Assembly: GCA_029225065.1 (NCBI GenBank)
Contig: JAQXVT010000027.1
Coordinates: 87,364 to 151,363 of the forward strand
Length of the DNA stretch: 64,000 nt
Source: Lachnospiraceae bacterium
GTDB taxonomy: Bacteria > Bacillota > Clostridia > Lachnospirales > Lachnospiraceae
Reading direction: 5' to 3'
Made by a program: the position numbers and the translations under genes. Positions 1 to 7,869 of this stretch are shown here, in pieces; position 1 is the first letter of the stretch; each line of letters starts with the position of its first letter. The notes under the pieces were generated by a model. It was not told the origin of the DNA and searched no databases. It was given only the letters and a program-made list of their open reading frames with translations.

Positions 1-4
1 GAAA

Positions 5-137
5 GGGCTGATCGCCCGTTTCTCAAAAATTTGGAAAACCGGGAATGCTAATCACAGATTCCCGATATCGTGGCTGCTTTGCAGCCATGGGCCAGCGGGC
101 ATAGCCCGCCGCCCCACCCTGCGGCTATGCCGCAGGG
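5..137. repeat. cluster of five short hairpins after acsB
   Basis: Five inverted repeats are packed into the space just past the acsB stop: arms at 5-8/14-17, 40-46/58-64 (CGGGAAT/ATTCCCG), 71-77/81-87 (TGGCTGC/GCAGCCA), 95-100/104-109 (GCGGGC/GCCCGC) and 117-125/129-137 (CCCTGCGGC/GCCGCAGGG). No T-run follows the last stem on the acsB strand, so a simple terminator is unlikely. A role in mRNA processing or stability inside a long operon is inferred. A similar GCTGC-TTT-GCAGC hairpin lies near 31.56 kb. Confidence 0.6.
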
Positions 138-143
138 CGATTT

Positions 144-2267
144 TTACATCATCGGCTCCATGGAAAGTGCCGGATGGCCCTTCTCCTCCAGGAATGCAAG
201 CAGTGTTTCCGGATCCTCGGCTACTGTCTCGTCACCGATCATATCACAGAAGTTCTCGATACCGTACAGCTCTTTTGCTGTCTCGTTCAGTCTCTCTGCT
301 ACCTGATCTTTCAGTTCCTTCGGCATCCATACGATACGTGCTACGCCGCCTTCTGCCTTCATGAACTTCTTAGAAGCGATGAAGTGTTTGCCGTGTCCCA
401 TAAAGCCCGGAGTCTGAACTCCGCCGCCTGTCATGGACGCCAGCTCTGAGAAGGTCATACCGATCGGTGTCATACCTGCATACTCACGGTTTGCGATGCA
501 CACGCCGTTTGACAGCGGCTCGATACCACAGATACACTCGAAGCATCCACAAGATGTCATCGGCTTCTCAATGATAGAATACAGAGATACGTCATCCAGC
601 GCACCCTGTGAGAATTTATTAACTGCCTCGTTTACATCCTCGTACTCACCGATTCTCTCATCGATCGGTCTTTCCTTGGTGATAACCTGGCACGGTCCCT
701 GCGGATCCAGCTCGTTGGTTGCCTTTGCATCCAGCCATGAAACGGCACCGCAAAGTCCAAGACGCTCCGGAGTAACTACGCATACGTGGCTCGGTGAGAA
801 TGCCTGGCACATAATGCAGCTGTAGTATACATCTACGCTCTCGTCGGTCAGCGTATTCAGACGCTCATCACGCTTGTCAAATACCGGGATTGCCAGCTCA
901 TGACGAAGCTTTGTACAAAGATCTGCATCAGTAATAACCTTTACCTGGCAGCGGTCAACGACTGCTGCGAACTCGCTCTTAACCTTTGCATAGAGGATCT
1001 CACCGATGTGCTTTGCACGGAAGCCCGCATTGAAGCACTCTTTGCCAATACGGATACGGAACATATCACGCTGGCCAGTATGGTATGCACCCTCTACACA
1101 GTTCAGGTACGAGTGGAACTTACGCTCGATAACCGGCTCAAAATCCGGCTGCATGCTCTTACCTGCAACCTCTACAATGTATGCAAGAGAATGCTTGGAG
1201 CCAACCTCAAATGTATCAATATCCGGTCCGATTACTTCGATCTTGTGATCCTCTACCTCGCTCATATCCTTGGTCTGTACCAGCTCGAAGCAGTCCACAC
1301 GGGAACCATCGAACTCAACCTGCATCTCTTTACGACGGATGATCTCGCCCTCGAATGCAGATGCATAAGCAACCGGGATATCGATATTTGTGATCTTGAT
1401 CTTGATGTCTCTTGCCTCAAGTGAGGTAGCGTTAAACTTGGAAACATCCGGCTGTACGATCAGGCTCTTCGGTACCTTGAAGGTATCCTCATTTGTAATT
1501 ACCGGGAATCCAAGTGCGATTGCACCTGCGCCGCATGCTACGATAACCGGATCCAGCGGAGCAAATGCGTTTACGAATGCCGGTACACGCTTCATGGTGT
1601 ACTCCATCAGAGCTGCTGCATCGCCTGCTGCAACGTTACCAAAGATCAGAGCTGCACGGATTGCAACGGATACAACGTGGATTACAGATGTAACGTCTTT
1701 TCCAAGCGGGATAACACGTACATTTGCACCTGTCTTATAACCAAGCTCTTCACACTGATCGATGATACCGCCTACCAGTGTAACCAGGATACCCTGTGCC
1801 TGGTAGCTCTTTACAAGAGCAACACCCTCTTCTGCGGTCGGCGCTGCACCAAGAATAACTGCTACACCCGGGATATCACCGGTAACAAGCGGAACACCCA
1901 GCTCACGAATTACTGCGTCTGCCAGATGGCCGTAGCACGGAGCCTCGTACGGAGCTGCTCCATCGATATATTTCAGAACCTCAATAAACTCTGCGCAAAG
2001 TGCGGTAGCAACACCGGACATAAATGCATCGTTTAATTTCTGCTCTCTTGTCATCAGGCTCTTTACTACGCCAAGAGCTGCTTTCAATTCACCAAGGTTG
2101 CCAACCTTAGTACCGGTTACACCATAGTAGCACGGAAGGCTGTAAGCGGTATCCGGAAATGCTACTGGCTTATCTTCGCCGTATTTTGCAATAGCTTCAT
2201 TGATTGCGTTTTCGGTCAGACCGTAAACGGTATCATTTCCGCTGAATACAACATCAAATAATGTCAT
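144..2267 (-). CDS. acsB: CO-methylating acetyl-CoA synthase (CODH/ACS beta subunit)
   Basis: This is the enzyme that condenses CO, a methyl group from the corrinoid protein and CoA into acetyl-CoA, the last step of the Wood-Ljungdahl pathway. The 707-residue protein has the full set of A-cluster cysteines in the spacing known for Moorella AcsB: Cys484, 487, 496 and 506, then the CGC motif at 573-575 that holds the Ni-Ni site. A TTG five codons upstream is in frame, but GGAGG sits 8 nt before the ATG at 2267, so that start is chosen. It follows the acsF-like ATPase within about 15 nt and is the last gene of the operon visible here. The corrinoid protein subunits acsC/acsD and methyltransferase acsE are not in the window and may lie beyond base 1. 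Confidence 0.97.
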   Translation of the reverse strand: MTLFDVVFSGNDTVYGLTENAINEAIAKYGEDKPVAFPDTAYSLPCYYGVTGTKVGNLGELKAALGVVKSLMTREQKLNDAFMSGVATALCAEFIEVLKYIDGAAPYEAPCYGHLADAVIRELGVPLVTGDIPGVAVILGAAPTAEEGVALVKSYQAQGILVTLVGGIIDQCEELGYKTGANVRVIPLGKDVTSVIHVVSVAIRAALIFGNVAAGDAAALMEYTMKRVPAFVNAFAPLDPVIVACGAGAIALGFPVITNEDTFKVPKSLIVQPDVSKFNATSLEARDIKIKITNIDIPVAYASAFEGEIIRRKEMQVEFDGSRVDCFELVQTKDMSEVEDHKIEVIGPDIDTFEVGSKHSLAYIVEVAGKSMQPDFEPVIERKFHSYLNCVEGAYHTGQRDMFRIRIGKECFNAGFRAKHIGEILYAKVKSEFAAVVDRCQVKVITDADLCTKLRHELAIPVFDKRDERLNTLTDESVDVYYSCIMCQAFSPSHVCVVTPERLGLCGAVSWLDAKATNELDPQGPCQVITKERPIDERIGEYEDVNEAVNKFSQGALDDVSLYSIIEKPMTSCGCFECICGIEPLSNGVCIANREYAGMTPIGMTFSELASMTGGGVQTPGFMGHGKHFIASKKFMKAEGGVARIVWMPKELKDQVAERLNETAKELYGIENFCDMIGDETVAEDPETLLAFLEEKGHPALSMEPMM

Positions 2268-2282
2268 TTTCTTTTCCTCCAA

Positions 2283-3053
2283 TCAATTCTCTGAATGATC
2301 TATTTTTGCTTTAATGCTGCGTACTTCCTGTATCAGTGTATCGCTGAAGTCGTACGGGGACTGTCCCTGACGGTCCGCATCAATGACTTCGGAATTATAA
2401 TGAATAAATCCAAGAAGATCCTCTGCCGGAATCTTTGAGCGGATAAATTCTTCGTCGTCCTCACTTCTGACCTTATTTGCAACAACCATTACCTGGCCAA
2501 CTCCAAGATCCTTTGCAAGACGCTTTACGTTTTTGTAGGTCTGTACGCTGCGTGCGCCCGGTTCAATCACGACAATAAAAGCATCCATACCACTCGTCGT
2601 ACCTCTGCCTAAATGCTCCAGACCGGCCTCCATGTCAAGAATAACCACATCGCCTGAGTGAAGCATCAGGTGATTGATGATGCGCTTCAGCATCACATGC
2701 TCCGGGCAGACACATCCGCTTCCGCCCGTTTCGATCGTGCCAAGCACCAGAAGCTTTACTCCATTGCAGCTTTTTGCATACTTATCAGGGATATCATCCA
2801 CCTTCGGATTCAGTCGGAAAATCTTATTGAACTCGTCTGCTCCGGTCCGTTCCTCCACGAGTTTTCTCATTTTGGAAATCGGAACGATCGTATCCAGCTC
2901 CTCTTCAGAAAATCCAAGTGCCAGACCCAGGTTTGCATCCGGATCGGCATCTGCCGCCAGAACCGGGTGTCCTTCATCCGCATAAAGCCGTGCCAGCGTC
3001 GCCGCAAACGTCGTCTTCCCAACACCGCCCTTTCCGGTTACCGCAATCTTCAT
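2283..3053 (-). CDS. acsF: CooC/AcsF-type nickel-insertion ATPase
   Basis: A MinD/SIMIBI-class ATPase that matures nickel centres of CODH/ACS. Residues 7-15 form the deviant Walker A loop GKGGVGKTT, and Cys114/Cys116 form the CxC pair that binds nickel at the dimer interface of CooC proteins. Its place directly before acsB favours an AcsF role (ACS activation), while the second copy upstream of cooS would serve CODH. The symbol rests on that position, not on a phylogeny. An upstream in-frame GTG overlaps the GAGG ribosome site, so the ATG at 3053, 8 nt after AGGTGA, is preferred, giving 256 residues. Confidence 0.85.
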   Translation of the reverse strand: MKIAVTGKGGVGKTTFAATLARLYADEGHPVLAADADPDANLGLALGFSEEELDTIVPISKMRKLVEERTGADEFNKIFRLNPKVDDIPDKYAKSCNGVKLLVLGTIETGGSGCVCPEHVMLKRIINHLMLHSGDVVILDMEAGLEHLGRGTTSGMDAFIVVIEPGARSVQTYKNVKRLAKDLGVGQVMVVANKVRSEDDEEFIRSKIPAEDLLGFIHYNSEVIDADRQGQSPYDFSDTLIQEVRSIKAKIDHSEN

Positions 3054-3221
3054 AAATTCAGTCACCTCATGTTACAGATTTTCTGTCTGTACGGGACATC
3101 TCCGACCCGTACAGGCATTTTTTGCACAGTGTGCATTTATTTTTTCAATCCTCAATCGTCACTTTCACAAAATCTGACATCTCAGATCTGTTGCGACTGT
3201 GGATCACATTGCTTCTTGCGA

Positions 3222-5114
3222 TCAGATTCCGATTGCTGCTCTCTTCTCCTCGATACGCTCGATCATCTTATCACCAAGCTTGTCGATGTCTTTCTCTACC
3301 GTGTAAGCAGCCTCTACCCAGTCTCTGATACCGCTTGTCAACAGCTCAGCCACCTGATCAGAACCGCTTACGTACGGGTCAACGCCAAGGAAAGTATCGA
3401 TACCGGTTGCTACTACGTAGTTTCCGATGGATACAGCCTTCTCGGACATCCACTCCGGTGCGCAGCCGACTACCGGAAGCTGAGAAATATTCAGTCCGGA
3501 ATCCTTTGCCAGCTCAGCAACCAGAACCATCATACGGCTGATGTCTACACAGGAGCCCATATGCAGTACCGGCGGAATGTCAGCCAGCTCGCAGACTCTC
3601 TTCAGGCCTGCACCGCAGAGATCTTTTGCTCTCTTGTCCATCAGGCCAGCTTTTGCAGCTGCCTGTGCGGAGCATCCGGATGCTACGATAATGATATCGT
3701 TTGCGATCAGCTTCTTCATCAGCTCGATATGAGCGCTGTCCGGTCTTATCTTCGGGTTGTTGCAGCCTACCATTGCAACTGCTCCGCGGAGTACTCCGGA
3801 AGTAATGCACTCGATCAGCGGCTTTGTGGTACCGAACTCATCTACCTGAGAGTTTGCTACGGTATCCAGCTGCTTTACGATTGCTTCAAAGGAATAACCA
3901 ACCGTTGCTTTCTGTTTATTGGTCGGGATATGTACCAGCTCCGGTTTTCTGTTCTTGAAGTTCTCGATTGCCATCTTTACAATTGCTTTTGCATTCTCAG
4001 CTGCGTTCTCCGGTCTGAAGCGGATGAAATCTGCATCCGGCATCTGAGCAATCGGGGAAGTGGTCACGAATTTTGTATGGAAGCACTTGGACAGAGGCCC
4101 TAATGCCGGGAAAATACACTGAACGTCAACGACGATTGCCTCACAGGCTCCGGTCAGGACAACGTTCTCCTGCTGCAGGAAGTTACCTGCCATCGGGATA
4201 CCACGGCGCATTGCAACCTCATTGGAAGTACAACATACACCAGATACGGTAATTCCCTTTGCACCCATCTCTTTTGCGTATGCGATCATCTCCGGATCAT
4301 CTGCATACTCACAGATCATCTCGGAAAGTGACGGGTCATGTCCGTGTACAACGATGTTTACGTTCTCAGCGTTCATAACGCCAAGGTCTGCCTCGGTATC
4401 AATCGGCTTCGGAGTACCAAACAGTACATCGGAGAACTCCGTACCTGCCATGGATCCTCCCCATCCATCAGAAAGACCTGATCTCAAGGACTGACGGATC
4501 AGTGCCTCCGGAAGAGAAGAACATCCCATATGGGTCATATGCAGAGAACAGGAAACCTCACGGTCGATTGCCCGCGGAGCGATCTCCTGCTTCTCCCAGA
4601 TATCCTGTGTATGCTGCGGAGCTCTCTTTAAGAAGTTCTGATAGCCGAATACCTTACCGTACTCACCCATACCGAGAACTGCCATCTCGTGAGCCAGATC
4701 ATAAATATCTTTGCCCTCAGTCTCAACGCCCCACTCTTTTGCAATACGGATCAGTTTCTCCGGATCTTTTACCTTGTATGCTCCGTTCGGATCTGCACAG
4801 TACAGTGTATGGCAGATTTCACGGCCGTGATCGGAATGTGTTGCTGAACCGCCTGCTGTAAACTTCAGATAGTTACGTGCTACAATACCGTGAGCATCGC
4901 ATCCGCAGATTCCTCTCGGTGCCTTCGGTGTGATACGGCACGGTCCCATTGCACAGATACGGCAGCAAATACCGGTCTCACCAAATTTACAGTGCGGTGT
5001 CTGATTTTTTACACGATACTGCCATCCATCTGCGCCTACTTTCTGGCCAGTTTCAAGAAGTCGGTTGGTAGCCGCTTCGAACTCTTCTACTGTTGTTAAC
5101 TTAAAGTCGCCCAT
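3222..5114 (-). CDS. cooS: anaerobic carbon monoxide dehydrogenase catalytic subunit
   Basis: Reversibly oxidises CO to CO2 and, with AcsB, supplies CO for acetyl-CoA synthesis. The N-terminus carries the cysteines expected for the D and B iron-sulfur clusters (Cys42, 50, 51, 54, 59, 70, 72). The Ni-Fe-S C-cluster ligands can be followed as His259, Cys294/295, Cys333, Cys451, Cys481 and Cys522. Length (630 residues) is normal. The start has a strong AAGGAGG 6 nt upstream. It lies between two CooC-type ATPases, and a gap of about 170 nt separates it from the acsF-like gene. Confidence 0.97.
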   Translation of the reverse strand: MGDFKLTTVEEFEAATNRLLETGQKVGADGWQYRVKNQTPHCKFGETGICCRICAMGPCRITPKAPRGICGCDAHGIVARNYLKFTAGGSATHSDHGREICHTLYCADPNGAYKVKDPEKLIRIAKEWGVETEGKDIYDLAHEMAVLGMGEYGKVFGYQNFLKRAPQHTQDIWEKQEIAPRAIDREVSCSLHMTHMGCSSLPEALIRQSLRSGLSDGWGGSMAGTEFSDVLFGTPKPIDTEADLGVMNAENVNIVVHGHDPSLSEMICEYADDPEMIAYAKEMGAKGITVSGVCCTSNEVAMRRGIPMAGNFLQQENVVLTGACEAIVVDVQCIFPALGPLSKCFHTKFVTTSPIAQMPDADFIRFRPENAAENAKAIVKMAIENFKNRKPELVHIPTNKQKATVGYSFEAIVKQLDTVANSQVDEFGTTKPLIECITSGVLRGAVAMVGCNNPKIRPDSAHIELMKKLIANDIIIVASGCSAQAAAKAGLMDKRAKDLCGAGLKRVCELADIPPVLHMGSCVDISRMMVLVAELAKDSGLNISQLPVVGCAPEWMSEKAVSIGNYVVATGIDTFLGVDPYVSGSDQVAELLTSGIRDWVEAAYTVEKDIDKLGDKMIERIEEKRAAIGI

Positions 5115-5162
5115 TATAAACCTCCTTAATATTTTCTATAAATGGGTATTTCCTGTTATTAC

Positions 5163-5933
5163 TTACAGATCAAGTCTGTCGATAATCTCATCAAGTGCCA
5201 CACGCACCGGTGAGCTGTCCGGAAGTTCTACCGTTGGCTTTCCTTCGCAGTCGTATTCATATACCTGATCATCATGCGGTACGACACCGAGAAGCGTAAG
5301 TCCCTGCTTCTCGATTTCTTCCAGCGTACCGCTGTTTAATTTTCCGCCCGGCGCTCTGTTTACAATCAGTCCCATTGTCTTCGGATTCAGATTACAATCT
5401 TTTGCAAGTTCCGCAATCCTGCCTGCTGCCTGAACGCCTCTTCTGGAACAGTCACTTACGAGGATCAGCGTGTCGACCTTCGGTAAAATGCCGCGGCTGA
5501 TATGCTCCATACCGGCCTCATTATCAACTACCATATACTTGTATCCCGGAAGCAGCTTCTGCATCTGAGCCTGAAGCAGTCCGTTTACGTAGCAGTAGCA
5601 GCCCTTTCCCTGGGTCCGCCCCATCACAAGGAGATCAAAGTCATCATCCTCATTGAGGCAGCGCTGAAACATGATCTCTGCGTAATCTGCCTTTGACATT
5701 CCGGATGGAATCGGATTTTCTTTACTCACTTCTGCCCGCTCAATCTGTTCGCGGACGTCTCCGAGCGTCATATCCACATCCACTCCAAGCACCTCGTTCA
5801 GATTGGAATTTGCGTCTGCATCCACTGCCAGAATCGGAGCTTTCCCCGTCTGGCACATTCTCTGAATCAGCATTCCCGAAAGTGTGGTTTTACCGACTCC
5901 GCCTTTTCCTGCAATTGCTATTACGTGTGACAT
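5163..5933 (-). CDS. cooC: CooC-type CO dehydrogenase maturation ATPase
   Basis: A nickel-inserting P-loop ATPase of 256 residues directly upstream of cooS. The Walker A loop GKGGVGKTT is at residues 9-17 and the nickel-binding CxC pair at Cys112/Cys114. It is only distantly similar to the copy before acsB, which suggests the two serve different targets (C-cluster here, A-cluster there). That split is inference from gene order. The start has GGAGG 7 nt upstream, and the stop lies about 50 nt from the cooS start, consistent with co-transcription. Confidence 0.9.
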   Translation of the reverse strand: MSHVIAIAGKGGVGKTTLSGMLIQRMCQTGKAPILAVDADANSNLNEVLGVDVDMTLGDVREQIERAEVSKENPIPSGMSKADYAEIMFQRCLNEDDDFDLLVMGRTQGKGCYCYVNGLLQAQMQKLLPGYKYMVVDNEAGMEHISRGILPKVDTLILVSDCSRRGVQAAGRIAELAKDCNLNPKTMGLIVNRAPGGKLNSGTLEEIEKQGLTLLGVVPHDDQVYEYDCEGKPTVELPDSSPVRVALDEIIDRLDL

Positions 5934-5980
5934 GTCTTTTCCTCCTGGTATTACAAGTCTTTCTAAATTAATACGAGTTC

Positions 5981-6003
5981 AAGCGGATATCCGCATTCCG
6001 CTT
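5981..6003. repeat. short palindromic repeat (AGCGGAT family), copy 1
   Basis: Begins AAGCGGATATCCGC and ends ATTCCGCTTCGCC. It is a member of the intergenic palindrome family described at 31507. It lies in the space between metF and cooC, inside the CODH operon. Confidence 0.55.
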
Positions 6004-6022
6004 CGCCTCCTGCCTGACCGAA

Positions 6023-6964
6023 TTAGATCAGTGTACGCATTCCGGACTCTTTGATGATGCGGGATACATCCTGCCACTTGTTCAGTGCATAGAGATGGAT
6101 TCCGTCTACGCCAAGTGCACGATAAGCATCAATCTGCTTGATTGTGTACTCGATTCCTGCTTCCTTGAAGTCTTTTACCTTCTGCTCATAGAACATATCA
6201 AACGGCTTGCCCTCTGCATCCTTTGCTGCAAACGGGTTCGGGAACAGCCAGTACTTGGAGATCAGTCTTGCAAGCTCACGCTCCATTACACAGCCGTTGC
6301 GGGACAGTGCCATGTTGATGGTTGCTGCCTGATCCAGAATCGGCATGATTCCTACATCTACCGGCATGGTGATGCCTGCGGTACGGATCTTATCCAGCCA
6401 TACCTTGAACTGCTCCATATCCCAGCACAGCTGAGTCATGATGTAATCAGCGCCGTTGTCCTGTTTCATTTTCAGAACTGCGATATCAGCATCAAGGCTG
6501 CGGCATGCGATGTGGCCTTCTGGTGATCCTGCTACTGCGATCTCAAATTTATCACCAAACTCTTTACGGGTAAATGCAACGAGGTCTGTTGCATAATCAA
6601 AATCTCCGCAGGTTGTGGTCTCGCCAAGCGGGATATCGCCGCGCAGTGCCAGCATATGATCTACGCCCTCTGCAAGGTACTGCTCCAGCTGCTGCTTGAT
6701 GCCCTCTTTTGTGTTCTTGATTACAGTAAAGTGGGTTACCGGAACGGTACCAGCCTTGATGATCTCCTGACAAACCTCACGGTTACGGCCTACGTTTCCG
6801 CCGCCTGCTCCGTATGTACAAGAAATGTACTCCGGTTTGAACTCGCAGAGTTTCTCGATCGTTCCCGGGAGATTCTCCATGCCCTTGTCTGTCTTCGGCG
6901 GGAAAAGCTCGAAAGAAAGAAGCTGCTTTTCTTTCATCAGATCAGTAAGTTTTACTTTTGCCAT
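6023..6964 (-). CDS. metF: methylenetetrahydrofolate reductase
   Basis: FAD enzyme of 313 residues that reduces 5,10-methylene-THF to 5-methyl-THF, the last step of the methyl branch of the Wood-Ljungdahl pathway. The N-terminal LLSFELFPPKTD strand, a CTYGAGGG segment and an LRGD segment are typical of MetF. The start has GGAGG 9-10 nt upstream. In several acetogens metF sits beside metV, a zinc-containing partner; no metV is found here, and metF is followed directly by cooC. Context puts it in the acetogenic pathway rather than methionine synthesis alone. Confidence 0.95.
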   Translation of the reverse strand: MAKVKLTDLMKEKQLLSFELFPPKTDKGMENLPGTIEKLCEFKPEYISCTYGAGGGNVGRNREVCQEIIKAGTVPVTHFTVIKNTKEGIKQQLEQYLAEGVDHMLALRGDIPLGETTTCGDFDYATDLVAFTRKEFGDKFEIAVAGSPEGHIACRSLDADIAVLKMKQDNGADYIMTQLCWDMEQFKVWLDKIRTAGITMPVDVGIMPILDQAATINMALSRNGCVMERELARLISKYWLFPNPFAAKDAEGKPFDMFYEQKVKDFKEAGIEYTIKQIDAYRALGVDGIHLYALNKWQDVSRIIKESGMRTLI

Positions 6965-7048
6965 TTGTTTATACCTCCGCTTTTATAATGTGTAATCTAT
7001 CGCGCACAACCTGCCGGAAAAACAAGGCAGTTGTTGTCGATCCAGTTT

Positions 7049-7231
7049 TTAACAGTTGATTTTTACAACCCCGCCGGTGAGGTCAACCATTTTGATGGTA
7101 CCTTCCACTGTTTTTGTATCACCAATCACGTCAGTCAGTGTAATCAGATTTCCTTCAACCTCGATCTTGCTGACATATTCCATGATGATGCTGTCCGGCT
7201 CACTTGTCTTATATGCAGTAGACAGACACAT
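7049..7231 (-). CDS. cooT: CooT-like small nickel-binding protein
   Basis: A 60-residue protein starting MCLSTAY, with the invariant Cys2 of the CooT family. In Rhodospirillum rubrum CooT binds nickel and assists CODH maturation. The rest is a small beta-rich fold with charged residues. An in-frame GTG three codons upstream lies inside the ribosome site; GGAGG 8 nt before the ATG at 7231 decides the start, which also puts the conserved Cys in second position. It sits between the His-rich gene and metF, in the CODH operon. Confidence 0.85.
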   Translation of the reverse strand: MCLSTAYKTSEPDSIIMEYVSKIEVEGNLITLTDVIGDTKTVEGTIKMVDLTGGVVKINC

Positions 7232-7252
7232 ACCGTCCACCTCCTAATTGGT

Positions 7253-7588
7253 TTACTGCTCCTTTACAGTCGCAAGTGCAAGTCCCAGATAAAGATTTCC
7301 TTTTTTGAATTCATCGACTGCTTTTTTGATCTGATCCGCAGCTGCATCTTTGCCCTCAGCACGAAGCTTGTCTGCTACCTGATCAAGCTCGGCTGCATGA
7401 TGCTCATTGTGCTTGAGCATATAATCGAGCAGCGCTGCTGTCTTATCTCCACAGTCAGTACTGCAGCTGCCGCAGCCTTCAGATACACAGCCATGGTCGT
7501 GATCATGTCCATGATCATGCGTATGAGCGTGCTCATGGTCGTGTCCATGTGCAATCGGATTGCCATTTTCATCATGAATGATATGCAT
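7253..7588 (-). CDS. histidine- and cysteine-rich putative metal (nickel) handling protein
   Basis: A 111-residue protein with three parts: a short N-terminal strand (MHIIHDENG), a stretch of alternating His/Asp and Gly/His at about residues 14-33 followed by a Cys cluster (CVSEGCGSC then C) at about 34-46, and an amphipathic helical C-terminus with more histidines (KHNEHHAAELD). No named family is recognised with certainty. The His/Cys segment and its place at the head of a nickel-enzyme operon, next to cooT, point to nickel storage or delivery; that is inference. AAAGGAG lies 8-9 nt before the ATG at 7588. A longer in-frame start at 7666 would lie too close to the predicted promoter. Confidence 0.75.
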   Translation of the reverse strand: MHIIHDENGNPIAHGHDHEHAHTHDHGHDHDHGCVSEGCGSCSTDCGDKTAALLDYMLKHNEHHAAELDQVADKLRAEGKDAAADQIKKAVDEFKKGNLYLGLALATVKEQ

Positions 7589-7613
7589 ATCCGCTCTCCT
7601 TTCCGAATGCCTC

Positions 7614-7650
7614 CGGAATGTTCTTATTTTGTTAATTTTTTGACATTCCG
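7614..7650 (-). promoter_or_regulatory. inverted repeat in the leader of the CODH operon (possible operator)
   Basis: Perfect 8-nt arms CGGAATGT (7614-7621) and ACATTCCG (7643-7650) flank a 21-nt AT-rich spacer. They lie between the predicted -10 box at 7675-7680 and the first start codon at 7588, so a regulator bound here could block transcription. The protein that would bind is unknown. Confidence 0.45.
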
Positions 7651-7674
7651 AAATATTCTTTTGCATTTGGTCAT

Positions 7675-7703
7675 ATTATAACATAATACTTTTTTCTTCA
7701 CAA
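7675..7703 (-). promoter_or_regulatory. sigma-A type promoter for the CODH/ACS operon
   Basis: On the minus strand, -35 TTGTGA (7698-7703), a 17-nt spacer and a perfect -10 TATAAT (7675-7680). It lies about 90 nt before the His-rich gene and reads into cooT-metF-cooC-cooS-acsF-acsB. Confidence 0.7.
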
Positions 7704-7744
7704 CAACTGCAATGTACTTTTTTGAAAACTTTACACGAAGAAGG

Positions 7745-7778
7745 AAAAAAACCTGCACGAACTTTTCCGTGCAGGTTT
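7745..7778 (-). terminator. intrinsic terminator after gpsA
   Basis: Perfect 11-bp stem (AAACCTGCACG at 7749-7759 with CGTGCAGGTTT at 7768-7778), followed on the minus strand by seven T. It ends the der-plsY-gpsA transcript before the CODH promoter. Confidence 0.9.
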
Positions 7779-7869
7779 ACTATCCCTAACTCTGTTTTAA
7801 AATCATCTTCATGCAATCTGCATAAATTACGGCATTTGTTAAAAATTCTACATCTCCAAATCTGTTGCC

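Noticed and set aside
2658..4103. 481-codon plus-strand frame opposite acsF and cooS
   Set aside because: It lies antisense to two well-supported genes and shows no recognisable domain; a shadow of codon bias.
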